Positions 52,878 to 60,112 of a stretch of DNA of 64,000 bases are shown piece by piece. The position numbers and the translations under genes are program-made. Source of the stretch: Pseudanabaena minima (lineage in GTDB: Bacteria > Cyanobacteriota > Cyanobacteriia > Pseudanabaenales > Pseudanabaenaceae); contig NZ_CP159508.1 of NCBI RefSeq assembly GCF_051131155.1, forward strand, positions 3,348,001 to 3,412,000, written 5' to 3'. Numbering within the stretch: the first letter of the stretch is position 1; every line of letters begins with the position of its first letter. The notes under the pieces are model-generated. The model made no database searches and was not told the origin of the DNA. It saw only the letters and a program-made list of their open reading frames with translations.

Positions 52878-53390
52878 TTAAACTGCTTTTGTCCAAAATT
52901 CCATCGTTTTAGGATCGATCGCTTTGGGATCTTCTTGATAAAGTTCTTGCAAGCAAATTAGGAAAGCTTTGGAATATGCACTAAGTCCCAAGAGTGTGAG
53001 ACTGCGGAGAATGCGAGTAATTCTCAGATGATTGTGATTCATTGGACGTAGCCAAAATGGTTTTCGTGAGTTGAAGTTAGCTGCTTTACTGATCTGGACT
53101 CCTAATTCTTTGGAGGTTATGCATTGCAAACCGTAAAAATCTAGCATCAGTTTGAAGGAGCGAAATAAGCGCCGCCGAAGTTCTTTGTGAGATAAAAAAG
53201 CTTGAATCACTTCTTCATCAAGAAGGGGAGCGGTTGCGTTAAATCGGCTCGGTTCAGGAAGTGGAAATAACCATTGAATGTAGTTATGGACATTCTCAAG
53301 GCGATCGCGTTGCCAAATCCAAATATCTTCGAGTTTGCGACCTTCAGGATTTGCCGATTCGCCGCGATAGAAAGAGAGTAAAGCGTTCAT
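52878..53390 (-). CDS. OGFr-N domain protein, function unknown
   Basis: 170 residues that match the N-terminal domain of eukaryotic opioid growth factor receptor and its bacterial relatives: LLSFYRGESANPEGRKLEDI, WQRDRLENVHNYIQWLFPLP, then PLLDEEVIQAFLSHKELRRR. The rest is helical with a WLRPMNHNHLRITRILRSL segment near the C-terminus. Biochemical function of the bacterial domain is not established. No signal peptide, so cytoplasmic. It lies 34 bp downstream of a small putative DNA-binding protein gene and within the ADP-ribose/kinase operon. Recognition is by pattern from memory and would merit a profile search. Confidence 0.8.
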   Translation of the reverse strand: MNALLSFYRGESANPEGRKLEDIWIWQRDRLENVHNYIQWLFPLPEPSRFNATAPLLDEEVIQAFLSHKELRRRLFRSFKLMLDFYGLQCITSKELGVQISKAANFNSRKPFWLRPMNHNHLRITRILRSLTLLGLSAYSKAFLICLQELYQEDPKAIDPKTMEFWTKAV

Positions 53391-53424
53391 AGATCGACTT
53401 CATGCTTTTTGTTTTGTGCCCATT

Positions 53425-53586
53425 TCAACTAGATAACAAGCGTCCAAAAAATCCTTTCTTGGGTTGTATAGATTCTAGGTAATCTCTAAGCAATCGTTCA
53501 ATTAATTCTGAGCTAGTTGTATTTTCTTTCGCAAGGATTGCCACTAGATATTTCTCTGTTTCATAGTCAAGATTGATACTCATCAT
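53425..53586 (-). CDS. 53-residue putative ribbon-helix-helix-like protein
   Basis: Direct translation of the minus strand gives MMSINLDYETEKYLVAILAK, then ENTTSSELIERLLRDYLESI and a basic KKGFFGRLL tail. The N-terminal strand (SINLD), a helix, a Thr/Ser turn and a second helix (SSELIERLLRDYL) have the size and pattern of MetJ/Arc (RHH) DNA-binding proteins and antitoxins. GGAGGT lies 7 bases before ATG, the best ribosome site in the operon. No toxin lies next to it. It could be a small regulator of its own operon. The fold assignment is inference. Confidence 0.6.
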   Translation of the reverse strand: MMSINLDYETEKYLVAILAKENTTSSELIERLLRDYLESIQPKKGFFGRLLSS

Positions 53587-53617
53587 AGGATTGACCTCCA
53601 AAAACTAAATTTATTGA

Positions 53618-53648
53618 GAGTTGTAATGCGCTTCGCGCATTACAACTC
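53618..53648. terminator. 14-bp perfect hairpin after the cysteine hydrolase gene
   Basis: Arms 53618-53631 and 53635-53648 (TGCGC/GCGCA core, loop TTC), touching the stop codon at 53650 on the minus strand. It may attenuate transcription into the 53-residue gene and beyond. Confidence 0.55.
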
Positions 53649-53649
53649 A

Positions 53650-54702
53650 TTAGGCAAGGTTAAGATCTGTCCAAGATTCCATTGCGTCAGTAGATTTGAC
53701 CAAATGCATACCTGCATTAGCGAAGCGTTGAAACGCTGCATCGGCTTGATCGGTGTAGTCCACGATATTGGGAACGACTACAGGCGAAGTGCAATCTTCA
53801 AGTAGATAGACCTTCTTGGCGAGTTTAGGATCGTGAGCGAGAATTTCGCTGAGTAGATCTTGGATTGTCCATGCAACGCAATGGCTCTTAGCTTGTCCCG
53901 CAATAATTACGGCATCAAATTCCAATAATCTTTGCAAAAAGCGCGTATTCTTTTGAGCGATCGGTCTGCCATCGGCTCCATCCATCACTTCAGGACGCAA
54001 TACGGAATAATTTTCAGTGAGAGGATTACCTCCTTTAATTTCAAAGTTAGTCTGACTGTGCCTTGCAATATTATGGAAAAACATTGCTTCTTCAACGGAG
54101 GATACGAGCGCGTGACCAATACCGCCAAGCATAGAGTGATAAGCCCAAACCGTAAGTGGAAACTTGCCTTCATCGCTCAGTTTCTGCACATAATGCAGAG
54201 CGTGACGCTGAATTGCCATGTAGTTACCTTTAGCTAGACTATAGGCGATCGCAGGATTTACTTTCCACTTGCCTTGCTGCACATCTTCTAAAGTAATCGA
54301 AGTAGCATTAGGAATAGGATGCTCCCCTGCATCATTCACCCAAAAGATGGGATGGAAAATTTGCATGGCGGTATGGGTATCCATCGTGGGCGCAATTTCG
54401 CTGATGTGGTGGAGATTGCGATAGATAAATTCGCAAAGGCGCACATTATCCTCGATCGCACCAGTACCAGAGCGACCACCGACATATAGCTCATGGTCAG
54501 GAATACAAAAGGTATTCTGCACATCGATCGCCATCAAACAAATTTTCTTGCGATCCTTTGCGGCAGGCGTAATACCATGTTGTTTTGCCCATGCTTCGGC
54601 TTGGTTAGCCCGATCTTGGTAAGGAACGCGCCATACTGATCCGACTTTGTGGCGATCAAAAAATGCGGGAATGGGAAGTTGGGTAACAATTTGAGTAGTC
54701 AT
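53650..54702 (-). CDS. Isochorismatase-fold cysteine hydrolase, nicotinamidase-like
   Basis: 350 residues, longer than a standard nicotinamidase of about 200. The catalytic triad is visible: Asp in CLMAIDVQNTFCIPDHELY, Lys region in HPIPNATSITL to QQGKWKVNP, and the nucleophile Cys in AGQAKSHCVAWTIQDLL. A metal-site pattern, DTHTAMQIFH, is close to the nicotinamidase DxH...H motif. Nicotinamide hydrolysis would recycle the nicotinamide lost when NAD is used for ADP-ribosylation, which fits the two ADP-ribosylglycohydrolases upstream. It is 19 bp downstream of the kinase-like gene. Other isochorismatase-family amidases remain possible. Confidence 0.82.
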   Translation of the reverse strand: MTTQIVTQLPIPAFFDRHKVGSVWRVPYQDRANQAEAWAKQHGITPAAKDRKKICLMAIDVQNTFCIPDHELYVGGRSGTGAIEDNVRLCEFIYRNLHHISEIAPTMDTHTAMQIFHPIFWVNDAGEHPIPNATSITLEDVQQGKWKVNPAIAYSLAKGNYMAIQRHALHYVQKLSDEGKFPLTVWAYHSMLGGIGHALVSSVEEAMFFHNIARHSQTNFEIKGGNPLTENYSVLRPEVMDGADGRPIAQKNTRFLQRLLEFDAVIIAGQAKSHCVAWTIQDLLSEILAHDPKLAKKVYLLEDCTSPVVVPNIVDYTDQADAAFQRFANAGMHLVKSTDAMESWTDLNLA

Positions 54703-54721
54703 TTTAGTATTTCCTAATTAT

Positions 54722-56578
54722 TTAAGCTAACTGTAACTGCAAAATCTTTTGTGATTGAATCACATAGATACCTTGGGAGCCAACAATGAGAGAACAGCCG
54801 CTATCGACATAGGGTTCAGTTTCGAGAAAAGTTTTAGTAATCATAATCTGTCCATTGTTTACCTCAACTCTCGCTATACCTTCATCAGTGGGAACGAATA
54901 GCCAACTAGCGATCGCACTGCCTCCATGAATATTCATTAACCATGCAATGTCACCTTTTTGTCCTGCGAGAGTTGCTACTAATTCACCGTTAGGACGCAA
55001 TACAGAAACACGATGGATAATTTTGCCTTGCTCTTGGGTGATGCTGAAAAACCAGCAGAGGTCATTACTAAAGACACAATTTGCATCAATTAGTTCTCCT
55101 TGAATGGGTGGAATATTCACGCGATCACAGATACCAGATCGCTTAGCGTCAAAGGTAAATGCAACACTGATTGCTCCAGCCCGATAGAAGCCAAAACCGA
55201 AGGTTTCACCAATCCAAAATTGTGTTTGTCCTTCGAGGATATCACCAATATATTCATTCCCTAGCTTACCATCACGGAGTAATTGACCTTGATCAATCCA
55301 ATAGCGAGAGAAGGAATTAGCTCGGATTAACTCGGTGGCGATCGCTTGCGGCTGTCCTTGAGTGATCGTGATAGCTTTTCCTTGTTTGGTAACGATTGTA
55401 GACTTACTAAAGATTGTAAATTGAATATTTGCATCGAGTTCTCCTGATAATAAAACTGCGTTGTCTTCGCGTTTAAATTCGTGGTTAACGTGATAGAGAT
55501 AATTGAGAGAATTGTTTTGTAAGGTAACCTGTAGAATCACGCCTTCAGTTTGGAATATATGGATAACCTTACATTTTTCCTCTACCTCTGCCCCTCTGCC
55601 AGAGGTAGATGGAAGAACTGCAATTAGAGGCGCACAAATTGGGCAATTAGTCCTTAAATGTTCGATTCCACATTGATTGCACTTTCTCCAACGCATTGAT
55701 TCGAGTAGTGGTTTAGGAAAATCTCCTCGCCAATCTTTTTCAAAGCAGTTATGAAAATGCTGTAGCAAATCATCGGACAGAACTTTATAGGGAATTGCAG
55801 GTTTGGGATAGCGGACATCGGGATGAAAAATCGTAATCCTTTGTAGTGGTCTGGCACTGTGAGGGATTTGCGATGCTTGCGATTTGGGCTTATATACGCC
55901 GCCATAGGGATCGACATAAAGCAGGCTTTGCATCAGCATCACCGTGAAGGCGTACCAGTCAGATTCAGAATTATGGGAACCGATGAGAATTGGTTGATTG
56001 GCGTGGCGATCACAAAGCATCGGATCAACAAATCGTGCCGTAAATACCTGACAGGGAAACTGTCCAAACTGAAAGGAATCCGCATCAATGAGATGGACTT
56101 GATTTTGAGAAACCAATAGATTCAAATCATTGAAATCGCCAATCGTGACATTTGCTTGATGGATTTTGAGAACTGTTTCGTGTAAGTCACGAAATAGGCT
56201 AGTCACAAATTGCTGTGAGATGGCATTAGTTTGGCGATAATTGCGATCGCTGTATTTCAAAAGTGGCACTGTATTTTGCAAAAATGGCATTGCATAGCCC
56301 AAGATCATTCCCTGTTTATCTGTGGCTAAAGCTTCAGGTTTAATCACTCTTGCAGGCATATTTTGTGGGAAAGCAGGCAACTTTTGCTGATGGAGCGACA
56401 ATCTGGCTTGAGCCGCTAATTGTTCTTGAGGAAGTAACTGATAATCAGGATGATCAGCAGTTTTGAATAATTTAAGAACCTTGCCATTTTTGAGATCATA
56501 GATATCCGCTTCGCCACCCTTGCCGATCGCATTTTTAGGATTAACTTTAATCCGCTTTTGGTTAAGATAGATATCCAT
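54722..56578 (-). CDS. Protein kinase-like protein with Zn-ribbon and C-terminal beta domain
   Basis: 618 residues. The kinase fold (about 12-270) has a Gly-rich loop in AIGKGGEADIYDL, Lys36 in KVLKLFK, a catalytic-loop equivalent GDFNDLNLLV (Asp and Asn spaced as in HxDxxxxN) and a DFG-like Asp in LIDADSFQ. These residues look intact but diverged, as in Fructosamine-kinase/RIO-like bacterial kinases. A Zn-ribbon CNQC...CPIC follows at about 305-325. Residues 345-618 form repeated beta strands resembling a propeller (GQTQFWIGETFGFGFYRAGA and others). The TerY-P triad typically includes such a kinase with PP2C and vWA genes, all present here. The C-terminal part may sense a ligand. Confidence 0.84.
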   Translation of the reverse strand: MDIYLNQKRIKVNPKNAIGKGGEADIYDLKNGKVLKLFKTADHPDYQLLPQEQLAAQARLSLHQQKLPAFPQNMPARVIKPEALATDKQGMILGYAMPFLQNTVPLLKYSDRNYRQTNAISQQFVTSLFRDLHETVLKIHQANVTIGDFNDLNLLVSQNQVHLIDADSFQFGQFPCQVFTARFVDPMLCDRHANQPILIGSHNSESDWYAFTVMLMQSLLYVDPYGGVYKPKSQASQIPHSARPLQRITIFHPDVRYPKPAIPYKVLSDDLLQHFHNCFEKDWRGDFPKPLLESMRWRKCNQCGIEHLRTNCPICAPLIAVLPSTSGRGAEVEEKCKVIHIFQTEGVILQVTLQNNSLNYLYHVNHEFKREDNAVLLSGELDANIQFTIFSKSTIVTKQGKAITITQGQPQAIATELIRANSFSRYWIDQGQLLRDGKLGNEYIGDILEGQTQFWIGETFGFGFYRAGAISVAFTFDAKRSGICDRVNIPPIQGELIDANCVFSNDLCWFFSITQEQGKIIHRVSVLRPNGELVATLAGQKGDIAWLMNIHGGSAIASWLFVPTDEGIARVEVNNGQIMITKTFLETEPYVDSGCSLIVGSQGIYVIQSQKILQLQLA

Positions 56579-56595
56579 GATTTTTCTCCAACGCT

Positions 56596-57369
56596 TTAAG
56601 GCAATTGATAAACTTTTCTAAACTCAGTCACAGTTTGACGAATACGAAGATCTAACTTTTTCCAAACAGGTTGGACGATCACATGAGGCACACCACCATA
56701 AAATGCTTCAGCAATACTACCCGTAATACAAGCGATCGTGTCGCTATCACCACCTAGAGATACAGCATTGCGAATTGCATCTTCAAAATCCGTTGATTCT
56801 AAAAAAGCAATGATTGCTTCAGGAACGCTTTTTTGACAGGAAACTTCAAACTTATAATTGGGGCGAATTTCATCTAGAGAGCGTCGCAAATCATAGTTAA
56901 AATTCTGTTCGATATAGTCACGAATTTCTGCCTTGGTTTTGCCATTACGAGCTAAAAAGATTGCTGCTACTGTTGCTTGTGCGCCTTTGATTCCTTCAGG
57001 ATGATTATGAGTAGTTACCGTGCAACGTTCTGCTTCTTTCAAGACAGTATCAAGATCATTGTATGCCCATGCGATCGGGCTGACTCTCATCGCCGCACCG
57101 TTACCCCAACTGTTATAACCTTCCTTCTGATTGCTCATTGCCCAGCAAGTAAACCTTTGCCCAAAACCTGCTAAAGGGTAGTGCCAAAAGCATTTTTTGA
57201 AGTTACTCGTATAGTTGGTTCCTGTGAGAATAGAATGAGCAACAGCATAGGTGAGAACGGTATCATCGCTAAAATGACTACCAAAGGAGAAGAGTTTAAA
57301 ATCTTTCCGTTTCATCGGAATGACTTCGTAAATCGAGCCGATAATGTCACCAGCGATCGCGCCTAACAT
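56596..57369 (-). CDS. ADP-ribosylglycohydrolase (second tandem copy)
   Basis: 257 residues of the DraG family, which releases ADP-ribose from modified proteins or other ADP-ribosyl compounds. The binuclear Mg2+ site is formed by FSDDTVLTYAVAHS near the N-terminus and SLGGDSDTIACITGSIAEAF near the C-terminus, with YNSWGNGAAMRVSPIAWAY between; the acid residues are all kept. It overlaps the end of the other copy by 7 bases (ATGTTAG), so both are translated together. The two copies are about 60 percent identical by eye. Why two are kept is unclear; they may differ in substrate. Confidence 0.93.
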   Translation of the reverse strand: MLGAIAGDIIGSIYEVIPMKRKDFKLFSFGSHFSDDTVLTYAVAHSILTGTNYTSNFKKCFWHYPLAGFGQRFTCWAMSNQKEGYNSWGNGAAMRVSPIAWAYNDLDTVLKEAERCTVTTHNHPEGIKGAQATVAAIFLARNGKTKAEIRDYIEQNFNYDLRRSLDEIRPNYKFEVSCQKSVPEAIIAFLESTDFEDAIRNAVSLGGDSDTIACITGSIAEAFYGGVPHVIVQPVWKKLDLRIRQTVTEFRKVYQLP

Positions 57370-58136
57370 AAGTTATACCTCACTCTAAATTCTTCAACCA
57401 CTTCACGCATTGCTTTGGGTAAATAACTTAAAGCCTTTTCAGCGATATGTTGAGGAACACCACCATAAAAGGCTTCAGCGATGCCGCCTGTAATACAGGT
57501 CAGCGTATCGCTATCACCACCGAGGGAAATTCCATTGCGAATGGCATCTTCAAAATCTGTTGATTCTAAGAAGGCAATAATTGCTTCGGGAACGGTTTCT
57601 TGACAAGATTCATTAAATTGATAAATAGGACGAATTTCGTCTAAGGTTCTATCTAAGTCATAGCTAAATGATTTGGCGATCGCTGCTTTTATTTGCTCTT
57701 TACTCTGACCTTGACGCGCCATATAAATAGCAACAGCCGTTGCTTGCGCTCCTTTAATGCCTTCTGGATGATTATGCGTGACTTCAGCCGATCGCTTAGC
57801 TTCCTGCATCACCATTTCTAAATCATCAAAAGCAAACCCCACAGCACTGACTCGCATCGCTGAGCCATTACCCCAGCTATTGTATGGCTCCATACTCTCA
57901 AAACGTATCCATTGAGCAAAGCGTCCACCATAGCCACGGTTGGGATATTTGCGAGCATAGTTTTTGATGTATTCTGCATAATTGCCTTGATGCATCAAGC
58001 AATCAGCTACTGCTACAGTTAACACTGAGTCATCGGTAAAATCACATCCTCCACTAAAGAGAGGAAAGTCTTTTGAGCGATGATTATTAAATTCGTAAAT
58101 AGAACCGACGATATCACCGACAATTGCGCCTAACAT
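57363..58136 (-). CDS. ADP-ribosylglycohydrolase (first tandem copy)
   Basis: 257 residues, same family and layout as the following gene: MLGAIVGDIVGSIYEFNNHR, FTDDSVLTVAVADCLMHQG (metal ligands), YNSWGNGSAMRVSAVGFAF, GGDSDTLTCITGGIAEAFYG. Metal-binding aspartates are intact. ATG at 58136 aligns with the start of the paralogue; the frame opens at a TTG three codons earlier. It is 48 bp after the PP2C gene. Removal of ADP-ribose from proteins, in an operon controlled by an ADP-ribose-binding type of regulator, makes a self-consistent circuit (inference). Confidence 0.93.
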   Translation of the reverse strand: MLGAIVGDIVGSIYEFNNHRSKDFPLFSGGCDFTDDSVLTVAVADCLMHQGNYAEYIKNYARKYPNRGYGGRFAQWIRFESMEPYNSWGNGSAMRVSAVGFAFDDLEMVMQEAKRSAEVTHNHPEGIKGAQATAVAIYMARQGQSKEQIKAAIAKSFSYDLDRTLDEIRPIYQFNESCQETVPEAIIAFLESTDFEDAIRNGISLGGDSDTLTCITGGIAEAFYGGVPQHIAEKALSYLPKAMREVVEEFRVRYNLC

Positions 58137-58172
58137 AGTTTTCAAGTAAAAAGGTAAAAGGTAAATATTCTT

Positions 58173-58212
58173 GCTCCCCTCGCCCTATGGGAGAGGGGCT
58201 GGGGGTGAGGGT
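58173..58212. repeat. G/C-tract repeat at the 3' end of the PP2C gene
   Basis: CTCCCCTCGCCC followed by GGGAGAGGGGCTGGGGGTGAGG. It encodes the final PSPPAPLP of the PP2C protein and supplies its stop. The same C-rich words are scattered through cyanobacterial genomes. It looks like a repeat that invaded and slightly lengthened the gene. Confidence 0.65.
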
Positions 58213-59048
58213 CTTCTTATCACAATTAAACTAGTATCATCAGACAGCACACCTGATCGCTTAATTAGCTCTCTTTTCTGCCAATCTGGTTTAGATTCTT
58301 CACGATTTAGCATTGCTAACTTACGTCTTATGGCATCAGGATTTTTAAAGTAACGATCTTCTTGCCAGAACTGACTAACTTCTTCAACAGCAATCAAATC
58401 ATCAATTCCATCGGTAGCAATTAGAATAGATTCTAATTCTGAGGTAGGGATACGATCGCGAATCTCGAAACTTACTGCATCAGGTCGATACAAGCCATAG
58501 GTAAGATAAGGTGGAGCGTTATCAGGATAGGCTGGAATTTGAGTAAGTTTGCCATTAACAGCGATCGCCCCATCGCCCATAGAGAAAGCAACCGTTTCGC
58601 TAGGAGTAATAACTAAGCCCACAATTGTAAATAATAGATAATGATTCACGAATTCCATGACAGATTCTTGAGCATCATTAGTAGAGATCGCAACAAAAGT
58701 CTTTACTTTCTGTAAGAGATTAATTTTAAGAACATTCCAGAAATCAGACTCAGATATTGCTAACCCTTGATGGAGTAAATCGCCGATCGCATCAGTCACC
58801 ATCCGCGCACCGAGCTTTGCCCCAACTTCACTATGCTTGCCACTACCACAGCCATCACACACCACAGCCGTCATAAATTGATCCCATAGAACAATTCGTA
58901 GCGCATCCTGATTATTTTTGCTAGCAAGAACATGGTTACGCCCAATAATCGAACCGCAGGCATATTCAAACTGACTTGACAAATTTTCACCCGCTAAATC
59001 AGGAATTTGCAGCGATCTCATGTTAGGAAGTTTCACTTGTTCTTGCAT
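58185..59048 (-). CDS. PP2C-family protein phosphatase
   Basis: 287 residues, metal-dependent Ser/Thr phosphatase. Motifs: ASKNNQDALRIV (first Asp region), AVVCDGCGSGKHSEVGAK (DG metal ligands), AFSMGDGAIAVNG, ILIATDGIDDLI (DG) and VLSDDTSLIVI (final metal Asp). All metal ligands are present. It would oppose the kinase-like protein three genes downstream, and with the vWA protein the three form a TerY-P-like set. It is the first gene after the divergent promoter with the two 21-bp palindromes. Its C-terminus PSPPAPLP comes from an inserted repeat and is probably non-functional. Confidence 0.92.
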   Translation of the reverse strand: MQEQVKLPNMRSLQIPDLAGENLSSQFEYACGSIIGRNHVLASKNNQDALRIVLWDQFMTAVVCDGCGSGKHSEVGAKLGARMVTDAIGDLLHQGLAISESDFWNVLKINLLQKVKTFVAISTNDAQESVMEFVNHYLLFTIVGLVITPSETVAFSMGDGAIAVNGKLTQIPAYPDNAPPYLTYGLYRPDAVSFEIRDRIPTSELESILIATDGIDDLIAVEEVSQFWQEDRYFKNPDAIRRKLAMLNREESKPDWQKRELIKRSGVLSDDTSLIVIRRPSPPAPLP

Positions 59049-59054
59049 GACGTT

Positions 59055-59075
59055 ATAGTGTATAAACTACACAAA
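59055..59075. promoter_or_regulatory. Palindromic site O1, probable NrtR-type operator
   Basis: ATAGTGT, 7 bases, ACACAAA: same layout as O2 but with a weaker right half. Its start lies 26 bp before the start of O2, so the two centres are on nearly the same face of the helix within 2.5 turns. Located between the divergent PP2C and Nudix-regulator genes. Confidence 0.6.
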
Positions 59076-59080
59076 CTAAT

Positions 59081-59101
59081 ATAGTGTCATTTTTACACTA
59101 T
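59081..59101. promoter_or_regulatory. Palindromic site O2, probable NrtR-type operator
   Basis: ATAGTGT, 7 bases, ACACTAT: perfect 7-bp half sites. NrtR regulators bind 21-bp palindromes of this general size; the exact consensus is from memory. If the Nudix regulator begins at 59157 the site is in its promoter or leader, fitting autoregulation and control of the divergent operon. Confidence 0.68.
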
Positions 59102-59117
59102 GTCAACCATTACTTGT

Positions 59118-59142
59118 AAATTTGCTGAGTATCAGCAAATTT
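59118..59142. repeat. Inverted repeat in the leader of the Nudix regulator gene
   Basis: AAATTTGCTGA and TCAGCAAATTT are perfect complements separated by 3 bases. Its presence argues that this stretch is a leader and that translation starts at 59157 rather than 59100. Confidence 0.55.
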
Positions 59143-59156
59143 GCCCATCAAAACCT

Positions 59157-59849
59157 ATGTCCCACACCTACGACTACCCCCGCCCTGCTCTCACTGTTGA
59201 CTGCATCATCTTTGGACTTGATGCTCAGCAGGAACTCAAAGTTATGCTGATTCAGCGCGATATTCCACCATTTCAAGGACAATGGGCAATTCCAGGAGGT
59301 TTTGTCAGGATCGAGGAAAACCTTGAAGAAGCAGCTTTACGAGAATTGCAAGAAGAAACAGGGATAAAGGATGTTTACCTAGAGCAGTTATATACCTTCG
59401 GAGCTTTGGGCCGAGATCCCCGCGATCGCACGGTTACTGTTGCCTACTACGCATTGATTAATTTGGTGGAGCAAAAGATTCAAGCATCCACTGATGCGCG
59501 TGAGGCGGATTGGTTTGCAATCTCGAAAATTCCTGCTCTAGCCTTTGACCATAACCAGATCTTGCAAATGGCGATCGCTAGATTACGAAACAAAATTCGC
59601 TATGAACCTATTGGCTTTGAGTTATTACCCAAAAAATTCACGCTGTCACAACTCCAAAAACTCTATGAAACGGTATTAGATCGACCTTTAGACAAACGTA
59701 ACTTTCGTAAAAAAATTCTTGGCATGGACTTGCTTATTGATACAGGCAAAGTCGAACACAATGTCGCCCATCGTGCTGCAAAACTTTATGAATTTGATGA
59801 GACTAAATACTTACAGTTAAAACAAAATGGATTTAATTTTGAAATCTGA
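59157..59849 (+). CDS. NrtR-type Nudix transcriptional regulator
   Basis: 230 residues. The N-terminal Nudix domain starts TYDYPRPALTVDCIIFGLD, as NrtR proteins do, and holds a complete Nudix box of the G-x5-E-x7-REL-x-EE-x-GI form, so the domain could still bind or hydrolyse ADP-ribose. The C-terminal domain (about 150-225) is a winged helix: FTLSQLQKLYETVLDRPLDK, RNFRKKILGMDLLIDTGKV. NrtR proteins repress NAD-related genes and are released by ADP-ribose. A start at 59100 is also open, but it would put the inverted repeat and an operator inside the coding region. It is divergent from the PP2C-to-vWA operon. Confidence 0.88.
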   Translation: MSHTYDYPRPALTVDCIIFGLDAQQELKVMLIQRDIPPFQGQWAIPGGFVRIEENLEEAALRELQEETGIKDVYLEQLYTFGALGRDPRDRTVTVAYYALINLVEQKIQASTDAREADWFAISKIPALAFDHNQILQMAIARLRNKIRYEPIGFELLPKKFTLSQLQKLYETVLDRPLDKRNFRKKILGMDLLIDTGKVEHNVAHRAAKLYEFDETKYLQLKQNGFNFEI

Positions 59850-59870
59850 AACCAAAAATTACTCCCTTCC

Positions 59871-59928
59871 TACCCCCCTAAATTAGTAGTGCGGCGCTTT
59901 GCGCTGCACCACTAATTTAGGGGGGGTA
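59871..59928. terminator. Long hairpin after the Nudix regulator gene
   Basis: About 26-bp imperfect stem with ACCCCCC/GGGGGGT ends and GCGGCGC centre, starting 22 bp past the stop; two mismatches and one bulge. It is part of the GC-centred hairpin family. Confidence 0.6.
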
Positions 59929-60112
59929 ATGTCTATTTTTAGACATAGAAGAGAGTAGAGGTGATGATTTGTATTGTCTCTTATCTTTCTTAACAAGATG
60001 ATCGCCAAATTAGCGATCGCAAACAGAGTATTACAGTTAGGATGTATAGGTACAGCACCCAGCAAATCAAACAAATCAACAGATTTGCTAGCCCACTTTT
60101 AAGCCAAACTTT

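Noticed and set aside
51832..59849. Tellurium-resistance (Ter) operon
   Set aside because: Only the vWA/PP2C/kinase theme matches. No TerC, TerD or TerB-type genes are present in the window.
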